DNA of 64,000 nt from Saccopteryx bilineata (taxonomy: Eukaryota; Chordata; Mammalia; Chiroptera; Emballonuridae): the NCBI RefSeq assembly GCF_036850765.1, contig NC_089495.1:203981847-204045846 (forward strand), written 5' to 3'. The notes beneath the pieces are model-generated. The model had not been told where the DNA came from, did no database searches, and was given only the letters and a program-made list of their open reading frames with translations. Shown here piece by piece: positions 23,246 through 38,102 of the stretch. Numbering within the stretch: position 1 is the first letter of the stretch; each line of letters starts with the position of its first letter. Made by a program: the position numbers and the translations under genes.

Positions 23246-25689
23246 TTGCAAAACAAAAAGCAAGAAAAAAATTATTTAAATATTTTCACATTTGTCATTT
23301 TAATTTCAAGTAAAATTCTATTTTTTTGTTCAAATTTCTTACTGTTACTCCTGTTACACATATACTGTCATTAATTATACTTTTACATATGTTCAACTAT
23401 TAGTTCAAAACTTTGTGATTATTATTATGCTATTATTAATTATATTATACATATATTATATTTAAAATTTATTGGAAATAAAACATTAATAGTACATAAT
23501 ATTTTTTATTTATTTAAAAATATGATTAACATGTATTTTTATTTTCCCTCTTTATTTTAAGGTACCCAATATTTTCTTCTGTGCTCAGGGCCGCAACCGA
23601 CCTTCATCTGCCTCTGGTGACTAAGCAAGTAAATGTTAGCTCAGGAACCTAATGCCATGTGGGTGACTTTGAGGGAGGTGCCCGCTGGGTCCCCAGCCTC
23701 CCCTCCCAGCCCCAGGGAAGTCCATATAAGCAAAGAGCAAGACATTTGCAGTCCAGGGAGGTCGCGCGTCCAGAAAAAGTGCAAAGAGGTTCGAGGACAC
23801 ACTTGGCTCAGGGCCTGCACCGCCCATCAGGAAAGAGAGCTGGAATTGGGTTCCCGCATGCGCACAGAAAGAGCCCCAAGCATTTCCCGACGCATGACAG
23901 GTAGCTTGGTGCAGTTTCCCAGAAGCAGGGCTGCCTCCTCCCACGGTGGGCGGCAGTGATTGGCCTTCCTGCTCTTCCTCAATTCGTCCCATAGGAGAGG
24001 CTCGGCCGGATGCCAGGGCACCTAGAACACCTGTCCCAGCACAAGCACTGGCTGAGGAAGCTCAACAACGCATTTGTTTGTTTTCACTGTGACTCAAGGA
24101 AAAGTATTTCGCCTCCCTGAAGGGGGCTCATCCAAAAACAGTGTCCACCTCCAGGCATCAGCGTGGGGTTAGCTGGCTGAGTGCAAGCAAAGGGCATGCT
24201 CATTAGGCTAAATCATAGATATAAATTATTGTCACCAGGGTCACGTTGTCACCTCCTGTTTTAGGGGAAGCGATGTTGTTTTTTTCACTTTGGTAGGCTT
24301 ATAGAATCTTTGGTTAGAAGTAAGAAATCAAGTGGGTATTTAAGTTTTCAAACGTAATTCCTTTTACCAAAATATATGTTGAGTAAGCAGTCCTCCAGGG
24401 TTAGTAGATACTGCAGAATGTGGAGGCGGATGTGGCCGGCAGGGGGAAGGTGGCACTCAGATGGCAGGGGTTTGAGAGACGGTGGCTGAAAAATTAAGAG
24501 CACAAGTTTTGGAGTGGGAAGGACCAGAGTTCCAATCCTGGCCTCTTGTCCCAGTGGCCGTGTGAGCTCCATCTTTATCTGTGAAATGGAGGGACCAGTG
24601 GTGAACTTGTGAGCTGGAGGCTCAGCCGGGCAGGTAGGGAGCCCTCAGGACAGGGAGGGCCATTCCTGTTCCACACCGCAGGCGGCCCCTCCCCTAATAC
24701 CTAACTAACCCGCCACACTGTCTCCCCAAAGTCAAGCGTGTGAAATGTGAAAGTCAAACAAGAAGAGACTTCCACAGGGGATGTGTGAGTGTGCATGTGT
24801 GTGTGTGCATGTGCATGTGTGTGTGTCAGGCGCTGGGGGAGGCACCCAGCGGAAGCTAAAGCTGCATGCAGTCCTCACGCTGCCCTGATGCTGCCACAAC
24901 GCCCTCCCATATATGTTCTTTCTCTTTGTTCTCTGTCCCCACAACTGCGACCACTGGGCTCTCTGTGTTTCTACATTTCTCTGTCCGTTTCCGGCTCCCT
25001 CTCTGGCTCCCTCTCTGGCTCCCAGGAGGATGTGAGTCCCAGGAGGGCATGGGGTGGTTCGTTTGCTCACTGCTCTGTCCAAGGCACCCAGAGCTAGGTC
25101 CACACACAGTGTGGCTCACAGTCAGCTGACTGACCAACTGACCTGCCGGCTGAGGCGTCTGTCTGTCTGTGCCCACAGTCCTGAGTTACTAGAGAGAATG
25201 GGGGAACGCACATCACTCCGCCTGGTTTCCCTTCGCTCAGGCACTTACGAAGGCCCAGCCGACCTCCACCAGATCACACGCTGCTCGAGTGGATGGGAAT
25301 CACGGCGCTTAGCCCTCTGCCTGCATTGACCCCGATCATGACCCAACCCAGTAGTCTGGCTTGGCAGTAAAGCTTATCTTTGTTTGCATTAAAGCTTACC
25401 TATTCCTATCCCACAAAAGAGGGATTACACCTGGTGAGTCTCCAGGTCCGATTTCTGTCTTTCTTTCCCAGTGGTTCCGGGACGAGCGTGACTGGGCTTT
25501 TGTTGCGCCTGTCACCCCTGTCATCGCAGTGCTCCCCCGGAATCCTGAGCTGAGGGTGGGCGCTGGGAAAGCAATGAGGCTCTCAGTTCCTTTGTCCTCG
25601 CCCAGCTTTTATTTACTCGTTTCCAAGCTATTACATGGGGTTGTTTGCTGATCTCATTCAGCGCAAGAATTTATTTTTCATCTTTTCCA
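23246..25689. other. Intergenic: AT-rich stretch then unique sequence, (TG)n near 24,785-24,830
   Basis: The stretch 23,260-23,560 is very AT-rich. The rest has only shadow frames. No BPIFB1 leader exon could be recognised here. Confidence 0.5.
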
Positions 25690-26030
25690 AATGAGAGGAG
25701 GGAAAATAGAGACAGACTCCTGCATGCACTCCAACCAGGATCCTCCCAGAAACCCCCTTCTGGAGCCAATGCTCTGCCCATCTGGGGCCATGCTCACAAC
25801 CAAACTATTTTTAGTGCCTGAGATAAAGGCTCCACAGAGCCATTCTCAGAGCCTGGGGCTGATGTGCTCGAACCAATCAAGCCATGGCTGCAGGAGGAGA
25901 AGTAAAAGAGAGAAGGGGAAGGAGTGGAGAAGCAGGTGGTCGCTTCTTCTATGTGCCTTGACCAGGAATCGAACCTGGCACATCCATACACCGTGCCAAT
26001 GCTTTACCACTCAGCCAACCAGTCAGGGCA
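25690..26030 (-). mobile_element. Bat tRNA-derived SINE (long form, older copy)
   Basis: Same type as the element at 1,030: the head is at the right (minus 'tgccctgactggttggctga', 'ggttcgattcc') and the body has the 'gcctgagataaaggctcc' block. It is more diverged than the copies at 1.0 and 59.2 kb. Confidence 0.85.
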
Positions 26031-26199
26031 TAAGAATTTTTTTTTTTTTAACTTTTGAAAATGCAAAACAATGGTAAGGGTCACCTGTAATGACACCACC
26101 AAGAAATAAGTATCATTACCATTTTGATGCATTTCCTTCCAGTATTTTTTCTAGATTTAAAAAAAAAATTAATAAAATATAGAAGAAACTGCTTCTTTC

Positions 26200-26204
<5 letters not shown>

Positions 26205-26242
<38 letters not shown>
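26205..26242. repeat. Poly(T) tract
   Basis: A run of about 36 thymines, probably the tail of a retroposed fragment. Homopolymer length in an assembly is unreliable. Confidence 0.9.
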
Positions 26243-26244
<2 letters not shown>

Positions 26245-28680
26245 TGCTAAGAGTCTTTAATACATTTCTCTATATATTTTTGGAACAGCTGCCTGATGGC
26301 CCACAATTTATTTAATAAATCCCCTGTTGCTAGACATTTAAGCTGGTCCCACTTTAGGGTTATTATATAGACATAATGCTTCAAGGAGCAACCTAACAGT
26401 TCGTTTTTCCCACACCACTGGGTAGTTATTCCCTCACACAGAATCTACGGGCCCTGGGTCAATGGGTATGAGCCTTTCTAAGAACAAATCTGTCTCCAGA
26501 AACAGGCCATGCCTCCCTGCATATTTACTGAGCTCCCTCTGCTATAAGCCAAGGTTTTCCAAGTCAGCCTGACCCACCGCATCAAGCAGCCCAACATCCT
26601 TATCTAACAGTTAGGGGTACTGAGGCCCAGAGATCAGAAGACTTGTCCGAAGGCACTAGCAAACTCCATGTTGTCCAGAGATCTCCTCGCCTCCCTATTA
26701 TCTCTTGGCTATTTTGCAAAGGAATGCAAAGTCTTCAACAAGGAGGCAGGAGGCAGCGTCTCTACTGCTCACGGCAGACATTGCTAATCAATTGTCGCAC
26801 CCTCCTCTGCTGAGTCCGGACCCCTGAGGACTTCTCCGGAAGCTGGTACCAGACCACAGGAAGTGAAGTGTTTCTGCCATTCTGCTGGCATCTTGGGTGG
26901 CATCTTTAAATTATGGACTTGAGGCCACTCAGATGAGTCCCTCAAGGTGGCTTCCTTCTTGAGTTTCGAGTCAGTGACCGTGTGCGAGGCCTCCTGGTTC
27001 CCGCCTGTCCAGCCCTGCCGTGTCCTCAGAAACCGTTTCCGGTTTTCTACAGGACCACAGACTCCTCAGAAGAGGGTGCCCCTCGTCCCCGCTGGAGGGG
27101 ACCGGGTGGGCTGGGACAGAGGCGCAGAGTGCGGGCTCCAGACTCAGCCAGAACTGGGTCCAAATCCTGGCTCCACATATTCTGGCTGTGGGACCTTGGG
27201 CCAGTCACTTCCCTTCTCCAGGAACCTTCCTTATCTAGAAAATGGGATGACACCTCCCTTTTCTCCAACCTGCGCCTCAGTAGAGGTGGCTGAGGATGGT
27301 CTTTTCTACTCTGCCACTTTGCTGTGTCCCAGTGTCCCCCGTCAGGGGAACATCAGGCTCTCCTCCCCACATGGCTGCGGCTCCAACGGGCCAGCTTGAT
27401 AGACGAACAGGGGAGGGAAGGCTCTCTCTCTCTCTCCTCTCTCTCTCCCCCCCCCTCTCTCTCACATACACACACACACTCCCCTTTTTCCTCTATCTCT
27501 GGCAGGAGGGAGAGGAAAGATGGATGGGCGAGAGAGGTTTCCCCTGACTGATAGACGGCTCCCTACTCTCTGGGGAGATGAGAACCGTGTGGAGCTGAGT
27601 CTCATGGGCACCTTCATTGGAGGTGTTTTCTAACCTCCCTACCAGGCCTCTCAGGCTGTGACCTCAGATAAGGACAGAGCTTCTCAAACGGGCCACCCTG
27701 CGTGCCACCACCAGCCCGCGGCTCTCTGGCACCCTCTCCTCACCTGCCCAGGGGGCGATGATATTGAGAAGATCTTAAACCGGCCTCAGACCAGATTTCT
27801 CCTGCAGGGTCTACACCCGGCCCTTGGAGAAACACACACATAGCTCTGACCCCATCTTGAGGGTGCGAAGGTCTATCATGTCCCACTCACAGAAGCCACT
27901 CTCCCCACCACACCATTAACTCATCAGCCTGTTCGTCTCAGGCAAGGATGAGAATACAGTATGTTCCATGTCCCAACGCCAGGAACCCTCAAGCCCCTAA
28001 ATGGTCCCTGGAAAGCCCCTTCCCTCTTGCAGGCATTAGGGGCAAACACCCCTGCTCTCCTCGCTGGGAAAGGGGGGGAGGAAGAACCACAGCTGTCTCC
28101 TTTGCCCTCTTGATCCTTCTATCACCTCGACCTGGGTCAGTACCTCCACATGAGGGACCCAAGAGCTACGCAGCCAGTTCTTGGCCACCTGCTCCTACTG
28201 TGGTCTGGCCCCGTTCTTGGTATACAGCATCCATGGAGTTGTGGTGCCTCAGATGAGACTGGGTTTTCAGATTTGAGTAAGACTAGTGAGGACAATCGTC
28301 AGCAGGCAGTGAGAAAGAAATCTACTTCAGAGTGGCCAGGAAAGGCCTTTCCAAGGAAGGGACACTGAAGCAGAAACTTGGTGAATGGAGCCAGCCAGGG
28401 GAAGGCCTGGGAGAGGAGCACTCCTGGGGAAGAGGCTCAACAGGTGCAAAGACCCTGAGGTAGGAATGAGAGGAGAGACGGGCAAAGCAATGAGAGATGA
28501 GGGCTGAGGGGTGGACAGCAGCCAACTACACGGGGCCTCGCAGAGCTTGGATTTTCATGCAAGAGCTGCAGAGGCCTTTGGGGAGTTTTAATAAGCAGGG
28601 GAGTGACAAGATCTGAGTAATTTTTTTTAATTCAGGCTGTTGGGTGGAAATTCAATTTTGATGGATGGGACTAAGGGTGG
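26243..28680. other. Intergenic upstream of the BPIFB1 remnant
   Basis: It holds MIR-like fragments (reverse near 26,590-26,670; forward near 27,140-27,290) and a (CT)n/(CA)n run at 27,420-27,480. The signal-peptide exon of BPIFB1 would be expected here or to the left, but I could not find it. Confidence 0.5.
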
Positions 28681-28685
28681 AAAGA

Positions 28686-29345
28686 GAGACTAGAGGAGAA
28701 TGGGCTGAGTAAGTGAATGAGTAATAGATGGTTTAATGGATAGATGGATTAATGAATGGATTGATGGATGAATGAATGGATGGATGGATGGATGGATGAA
28801 TAGAGGGAGGGAGGGAGGGAGGGAGAGTTGAGGAGGAAGGGAGGGATAGATGATGGATGGATGATGAATGGGGAATAAATGGATGGATGGAAAGATGAAT
28901 GATGGATGAATGGGTAAATGGATGAATGAATGAATGGATGGATGGAGGAATGGATGGATGGATGGATGGATGGATGGATGATGGAGGGATGAATAGATGG
29001 ATGGATGGATGGATGCATAGATGGATGAATGCATGGATGAATGCTTTGATGCATAGATGGATGGATGGATGGATGGATGGATGGATGATGGATGGATGGA
29101 TAGATGGGTGGATGGATGGATCGATCGATGCATAGATGCATGCATGGCTGATGGATAGACAGATGAATAAATGGATGGATGGATGGATGGATAGATGATG
29201 AATGGATAGATGGATAGATGGATAGATGGGTGGATGGATGATGGATGGATGGATGATGGATGGATGATGGATGGATGATGGATGGATGATGGATGGATGA
29301 TGGATGGATGGGTGGATGATGAATAGATGGATGGATGGATGGATA
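28686..29345. repeat. (GGAT)n tetranucleotide array, about 650 bp
   Basis: Degenerate GGAT/GGATGAT units with interspersed gaat and gatag variants. Long minus-strand frames reading Ser-Ile-His-Pro repeats are a by-product of the array. The same motif family occurs in two BPIFA1 introns. Confidence 0.95.
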
Positions 29346-29524
29346 AAATGGACATCTCTCAAGGAAGAGGGGCATCCAAGCTCTAGGAGAGGAAGTAGTT
29401 AGTACTTTGAGACTCCCAGGAGGGTAAAGGACACCAGATTGAGATGGAGAAGAGGTCAGGCTACTTTATGCAGGTCCTGCCTTCTGAATTGGGCCTTAAC
29501 AGTCAGTGATATTATTTCAACAGT

Positions 29525-29705
29525 AATAATAGCATTTACCATTCACTGAGTTCTCCGACATTCCAAGCAACCCACACTGTGTTATGTGACCCTCAACCAG
29601 TCCCGTGTTACAGCTGAGGCGACAGAGGCTCAGAGAGAAGCCATCTTCCCACAGCTGCACAGCTGACCGACCCAGGAGCAGAAATTGAACCGTGTCTGTC
29701 AGACT
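29525..29705 (-). mobile_element. MIR SINE fragment
   Basis: Reverse MIR core: 'tgttacagctgaggcgacag', 'cacagctgcacagctgacc' and 'gaaattgaacc'. Confidence 0.65.
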
Positions 29706-32700
29706 CCTGAGGCCTCCCAGGCTCCGCTGCCCACACAGGGAAAGCCAGGGTTGTCCGGGGGTGGACAAGGCATTCCGGAGAGAGGACACAGCACAAGTGA
29801 AGGCCTGGGAGCCGGAAAGGGTGAGGCCAGGACAAAGACCTTCCGCCATTGGAGGGGAGCAGAGCGGTACGGAGGGCTGGCCGCCGCGCCCTGTGGCTCC
29901 GAGCGTGCTGGGCCTACAGAGGTGCAGTCATGCTTGCCGCCCCCAGCGAGCGTGTGGGGCCTGGAGGCAGGAAGCAGGAGCTGACGCGGTCCCAGGCCCT
30001 GGCACGGGGCTCAGGTCTCCTACAGAGAGGCATTGTCCACGGGCAGCGGGCATGGCCAGCTGGGAAGCCCAGGAGGGGGCTTTGTCTCTCTGGAGATGTG
30101 CCCAAGGGGCATTCGGGGTCCCTCCCAGGAGGCCTCACCTTTAGGATTTTGAGGCCTCTGGTGTATTTGCAAATACAGCCCCAACGTGCGTGGTCCAGTT
30201 GCCTGCCATGGGCCCCAGAACCCTGCCCCTCCCCCATGACAGCCCAAGACCTCCTTTCTCCTAGACTGTGTCCCCAGAGCTGACACAGGAGCTGAAGGAC
30301 CACGATGCTGTCAACATCTTAGAGCAGCTACATCTGCTCAGCGCCGTGTGAGACGAGCCAGCCGGGGGCATCCCCGTCCTGGGCAGCCTGGTGAACTCTG
30401 TCCTGAACCATATTGTCTGGTAGGTGGAGCAGGACCAAGCTGGCAGGCCCCTGCCCACACTTCTGCACGCTCGACTGGTCAGTCAGCAGCATCAGTCGGT
30501 GTTAACTCTGTGCCTGACCACAAACAAGAGAGCAAAGGAAGTCCGTTCCTCAAAGGAGTTAACGACAATAACAGAGCCTAGTAGGGTGACTCCAGGGGAC
30601 GGTCACCTGGGTGAGAGGGTGAAGAATAAGGTGATGCTTCTTCGTCTCGGTGACAGGTGAGCCGTTGACTCCGTGCTCACCAGGAGACAGGAAGAAAATG
30701 GTACTCCAGGCAGAGGGACCAGCCGAGGCAAAGCACAGGGGGAAGAGGGTTTGTCAGAATGGCTGTTGCTCACACTCCACAGTGAGGAGTGGAGGCGGGG
30801 TTCAGTGGGGCCAGGTCACAGAAGGTCTTACAAATCGGCCCAAGGAGCTGGGATTCATCTCCTAAGCAAGGGGGGTGGGGCATGGGAGTGTTGTGAGCAG
30901 GAGCAGGGGTCGGGGGGAAGACACATGGCAATGTCATGCTGGGAAGGGTCAATGCACAAGGCTTGGATCCAGCTACTGGCTGGGCACCAAGGGAAAAAGG
31001 AAGAATGGAGGGGAACAAGTTTGTGGCGAATGCTCATCATCTCTGCTGCATCCCATCCAGGCTGAAGGTCACCTCAGCCAACATCCTCCAGCCACAGGTG
31101 CTACCCTCTGCTGACGACCAGGAGCTGACAGTCAAGATCCCACTGGACATGGTGGCCGGATTCAACACGTGAGTGTCTCCTTGGTCTGGCGCAGGAGGCC
31201 TGGCAGGTTCATCCACTCGCACCTCCTTTTCCTCTATGCAGGTTTCTGGAAAAGAGTTCTTAGCAGAGGGAAGAGCAAGTGCAAAGGCCCTGAGGCAAGA
31301 GTACACTTGCTTTGTTCAGAGAATGGCAAAGAGGGGAGGGAGAGAGGAGAATTGTGGGAAGTAAAGCCAGCAGGCAACCAAGGCCAAATCGTATAGGGCC
31401 TTGTGGAGCAAGGTGAGGACCGGGCGGTTACCAGGTGAGATGGAAGCTGTGAAGGGTTTTACACAGAGTTTAGCATTTTTAAAGAACCCCACTGGCTGCT
31501 GTATATGGAGGCAAGAGTGGAGCCATCCAGAAACCACTGAAATAACTCGGAGGGAGACAGTGCTGGCTTGGACCAGAGTCTGGGGCAGGAAGGTGGTGAG
31601 AAGTGGTCAGATTCTGGGTACGTTTTGGCAGCAGATAGAGACAGCAGGATCTCCCGACGACTGGATATGGAGGAAGAGAGGGAGAGAGGCCGAGGATTTG
31701 AGGCTGAGGGTTCGAGGCTGACTCCACAGCTTTCGCCTAAGCCACTGGCAGGATGGAGTGCCCACCACCAGGACGGAGAAGGGTGAGAGGGCAGGCTTGG
31801 GAAGGCCCCACAGTTCAATTTAGCACATATTAAATTTGAGATGCCTGTCAGACACCTGAGTAAGGAGTTGGGTACAAACTCAGAAGCTGTTGGCATATAC
31901 GGAGGATCTAAACCAGGAAAGGAATCAAACCACGGAGCCTGAGACATGCTGGGGTAAAAGAAAAAAAAGAGGGAAATGAGGAGAACCTAGCCAAGGAGCC
32001 TGAGAAGGGAGGTTAGAGAGCCAGAAGCCGAGAGGGACAGAGGGTTTGCTCCAGCCGCCGGGAGCTGGAATGTCGCTCACGGCGCTGGGCACACCCGCTC
32101 CCAGGCCGCTGGTCAAGACCATCGTGGAGATGCACATGGAGACGCAGGCCCAAGCCACCATCCGGATGAAGACCAGCAGAACAGGCCAGAGCCTCGCCCT
32201 CAGCAGCTGCTCCAACAGCCACGGGAGCCTGCGCATCAGCCTGCTGCAGAAGTGAGTGCGGCCACCTCCCGCCGGGTCCCGCGATCTTGCCCCATTGCAC
32301 AGATGGAGAACGACTGAGGCCCAGAGAAAGAGGGGGGCCAACCTTCCAGGGAAACTGTGGTGTCAGAGAGAGTTCAAAGCATCAAGGGTGGAGGCCATCA
32401 TGGTGGGATTCCAGGCCTCACGCCAGGCGGTGGAGCAAACTTGTAAAGGCGGAGAGGGGCCGCCTTCCTGGGGCCCCTCAAACTACCCCAGGCAGGTCAG
32501 GGTGGAGCCAGGGGCAAAAGGACGCTCTGGGGTCCGGTAGAAGTATCTCCGCGTTGATGATCTGGGAGGCGCTGCGCACTCACGCCGCCTCCTCCGCCCA
32601 CCTCCAGGCTTAGCTCAGCCGCAGCTGTAGGCACTCAGCAGGGGCCCAAACCGGGGTGCTTCCCCCCACATCCCCTCAGCAGGAGAGTGGGGAAGAATGC

Positions 32701-34742
32701 CACCTGCCAGCATCCCAGTGTCCAGCACCGATTTCTGGGACAGCCCCCAGCCCCGATCCCTGAGAACTCTCTGCCCCCGGCTGCACCTGCCTTAGCGTCT
32801 ACTCCCAGCCCTGTCCCCACAGGCCCTGTAACCTTGGGCGAGCTCCTTTCTTCCCTGGGCTCAGTCTCCCCTTCTGTAAAAACGAGGGAGGGGTTATCAT
32901 CTCTGACTTTGCCTATTCTCTCTCCCTTCCTCCTCTCCCGAAGGCTCTCTTTCATGGTCCACCCCTGAGCCAACAAAGTCATGAGCCTCCTGATGCCAGC
33001 TCTGCCCAAACTGGTGAAAAGCCAGGTGAGTGGAATCAGGGCGGCACTGGCCCCGGGAGGTCTTTAGGTGATTGCTCCCCCTGTGGGTCTGTGCTGGAAC
33101 TGCAAGCTGGTGCTAAGGGACCTGTACCGCCTTGGGTGGAAAACTCTGGGTATGGATCATTTATTTCTTCAGCAACGGATAATTGAGGTCAAGATCATGG
33201 AACTCCCACAAGTCAGCTGGGAGTCCTTGAACAGTGATGTGCTGATACATTGTTAACAACTGACTCTGGGAGCAGTTGAGGGGAGCTAGCCCAGATTTGT
33301 AGCGTTTGCCAATTTCGCTGGTGTAAACACTCCCTCCCAGGCCAACTTCAAGCTGCTCATGGGATGTCAGCACACAGAGCCGGGCAGGAATGTGCAGCAG
33401 CACGCCGCCGTGTGGTACCCCCACCACGCAAACACAACAGACGTCAGCAACCTCGAGAGCAAGGGAACGTAGCAAGCTACCACAAGACCATTAGGAAGTA
33501 GTAAGCTTTGAATTCGCATGAACATCGCTTTTAATCAGTTGTAAGTTTATATACCTTAATTCTTAATAATGTCCGCGTTTGGCAGTGGCTCAGAAATTCC
33601 TGAGAATTTAACGATTTGCCTTCACAAAGCAGTACAAGCTGGCTCTAGTTACACTAGTTTCTCACGCCGGTCTGTGGTCTTCAGGGGTCTGTTCAACTAC
33701 CAGGTCCTGTTGGACTTATTTTTCTGAGTCCGCAAACATTTCTGAGTTGGTCTCATTTTCTATGTCCCTTATACGCCACAGGTGAGTTAAAACTTTCTAT
33801 GTTGATTCATCACGTTGACCATTGAGTTCCGCTATAAATTCCAAGATACGGTCACAACAGTGGACTTCCTGGGATACAAGAAAAAACCTTGTCATAGAAC
33901 TAACATTTTATTCACAATAGAACTTTCTTTGAAATGAAAAGATGCTGTAATAACTAAACAACCTTAGGGGGAAATGCCCATAATCCTCTTACCTTCACTT
34001 GGAAGCTATTTTCCCTTCTGCACACTGCCTCCAATGTCCGCCCACACGCACCCACGGGTGTACGCGGCTGCACTTGGTGTCGACACTATGTCATATTGTT
34101 TAAGTGATATAACCTTTTATGCCATTGTACAATATTCATAATTGGCTGAATGAATAGGTGAATGAAGGAATGACTTCCCCTTCTCCCTCTCATGGAAAGC
34201 ACGGGCTCCTGGGGACAAGATGAGGAGTCTGATGAGGAGGGCACCTGGCAGGCCAGGCGCACCCTGGGCACAGGAAAGGGACAAACCATTAGCAAAGGGT
34301 CCCAGGTTCACCGAGGGCTGTGGAGGGCTCTGTGCAGCAAGGCCGGCCCGGGAGAGTGGATGTACCACTGAGTCCTCAACCACATGGACAGAAACCTGGC
34401 CGGCCACGCACACAGCGGTGGGGCTCAGTCCACGTGGGCCGGGCATGGTCACTGCGGGCCCCCTTGCTGACGGAGCTCCTGCATTTGCGCTGTTACAGCT
34501 GTGTCCCGTGATCGAGCAGGCCTTTGAGGACATGCACACAGACCTCCTGCGTCTGGTGAGGGGTAAGTACACTACTCTTCCCTGCCACTTTCTTTTACTG
34601 CTGAGCCGGCCTCCAGCCCCTGGCTCTGCCCAGGGGGTGCCTCTCTGAGCAGGCAACATCAGTTGATCTCTGCCTGGGATCAGCAGACAGTGACTTCACC
34701 AGTGCCTGCTATTGGGCAAGTTTCCACATGAGCCAGCAGATG

Positions 34743-34885
34743 CCCCAGATAAGCGCAAGTTCAAATCCCAGCTCTGCCGTTGATTTGTTGCGTGACTATG
34801 GGAAGCCAACTCCATCTCCTTATCCTCACCTTCCTCATCTGTAAAATGGGGGTTATACGTCCCTACCTCCCAGGATTGGTAATGA
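34743..34885 (+). mobile_element. MIR SINE fragment
   Basis: Forward MIR: 'gttcaaatcccagctctgcc', 'gttgcgtgactatggg', 'cctcatctgtaaaatggggg'. It is followed directly by the 43-bp tandem repeat. Confidence 0.75.
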
Positions 34886-35055
34886 GGATGAAAAGTTCCA
34901 AACACATAACAAGTGCTCTGGCTGCAGAGGATGAAAAGTTCCAGGCACATAACAAGTGCTCTGGCTGCAGAGGATGAAAAGTTCCAGGCACATAACAAGT
35001 GCTCTGGCTGCAGAGGATGAAAAGTTCCAGGCACATAACAGGTGCTCTGTTTGCA
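34886..35055. repeat. 43-bp tandem repeat, about 4 units
   Basis: Units start at 34,886, 34,929, 34,972 and 35,015. Each runs from 'ggatgaaaagttcc' to 'ctctggctgcaga', and the last is degenerate. The array is derived from the 3' part of the adjacent MIR and lies in a BPIFB1 intron. Confidence 0.92.
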
Positions 35056-35929
35056 AACGTGTGCTGAAGGGAGGGATAAAGGAATGATACTGCAACCCCT
35101 GTGGGCTGAGAGCAGCAGAAGAGTGCTGCTCCCTCCCTGAGAGCAGCTGAAATGGAAGGTCATAGGCTTCTGGCCCCACCTCAAGTTTCTGCTGCGCTCA
35201 GACACCTCAGAGTGGGGACTGGCAGGCAGGGAAAAATGCTACCGTCTGTCGTTTTGAGTTCTAAAGCGGCTCATTCAAGGGGACCAGCAGAGAAGACAGG
35301 GAAGAAGAGAATGGAATCGGTGGCACTGAGCCCCCCCCCCCTTCCCTAGAGCAATACTGGGCTGAGTGTTTTATATACACTGTCTGGCTGACTCCTCCCA
35401 CAACACCATGAAGTAGCTATCACCACCACACTTCACAGAGCAAGTTAGTGACACGGGGAAGGCTTTCAACCCAATTATTCACGTTCCTAGTGTGTTGTAA
35501 CTCAGATTCAAGCCAACTTTACTAGGTACCTGTCCTGTACGACCTGTGAGGCCGGTCTTCATGTATCACCTCCTCACTTTAAAGCGAGGAAACTGAGGCT
35601 GAGGCTTCTGTGGCTAGAAAGGAAGTCTCTGGCCCTCTGCTCCGCAGGGTCAGGGAAGGACTTGGGAGTGGGGAGAGATGGGGGAGGCCACAGGGAATGT
35701 AACTGGTCCTGGCCCCTATTCGCCACCGCCACCCGGCCTTGCGCCTCCTCCTCCCCGCGGCTCTCCCCGTTCTCTGCCCAACAGCGAGGGTAACTGAGAC
35801 GCTACCGCCCCCTCGTGGCCAAGTAGGGAATCCCAAGGCGAACACGTGTAATCCAGTGGACAGATCCAGTCTGCGTAGGGACAGGTCAGTCTGGTGGGGA
35901 GGTGGAGAGTTTTAAGCAAGAGGTGAGTT

Positions 35930-36105
35930 TTGTCCAAAGCAGGATGCTGGCATAGGACCACTGGGTTCACAGTATGGGCAAGTCACTTCACTTTTCTGAG
36001 CCTCCCGTTTTCCCTTCTGCAAAATGGGGATAATAATAGGACCGACCTTCTCAGGTTATTGTGAGGATTAAGTAAGCTAGCACATGTAAAGGTTTAGGGC
36101 CATTT
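35930..36105 (+). mobile_element. MIR SINE fragment
   Basis: Forward MIR: 'tgggcaagtcacttcac', 'ctgcaaaatggggataataa', 'ttattgtgaggattaag'. It lies in the last BPIFB1 intron. Confidence 0.75.
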
Positions 36106-36368
36106 AGCCTCAATATTGAATATGTCCGTCATTTTCATTTTCATCATTGTCACTAACATCATTATGACTCCTGTTCCTCTCTATTTAACCTGCCCCATGC
36201 AGCTCCAGCCAAAAGCAGCCCCCAGACCACCCCACCAATACCGCCCTTCCCCTCACACAGTTTGCTTCTTGTCCCTGAGCAGAGCCCGTTGCCCTCGGCT
36301 ACGACCACCTGGAGTTTGACCTTCTGTCTTCTGCCATCAAGGGGAATGCCATCCAGCTCAGCCTGGCG

Positions 36369-38102
<1,734 letters not shown>

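Larger units (their letters stand above)
30278..36368 (+). pseudogene. BPIFB1: BPIFB1 (LPLUNC1) remnant with two nonsense codons
   Basis: Intact BPIFB1 is a secreted two-BPI-domain innate-immunity protein of airway mucus. Six exons of the N-terminal BPI domain are recognisable, in order and with good splice sites: 30278-30419, 31061-31168, 32105-32251, 32944-33025, 34499-34562 and 36283-36368. Diagnostic matches to human include LTQELKDH, AGGIPVLGSLVN, VKIPLDMVAGFNT, LVKTIVE, CPVIE and LEFDLL. TGA at 30,349-30,351 interrupts exon 1 of this set (position of an Arg in human), and TGA at 32,966-32,968 interrupts the fourth. Exon lengths and phases are otherwise intact, so inactivation looks recent. 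The leader exon and all C-terminal-domain exons were not found; by 37.9 kb the sequence is BPIFA3. A sequencing error at both stops is possible but unlikely. Confidence 0.88.

Noticed and set aside
28690..29375. Three overlapping minus frames of about 210 codons rich in Ser-Ile-His-Pro
   Set aside because: Produced by the GGAT tetranucleotide array, with all three frames open for the same reason.
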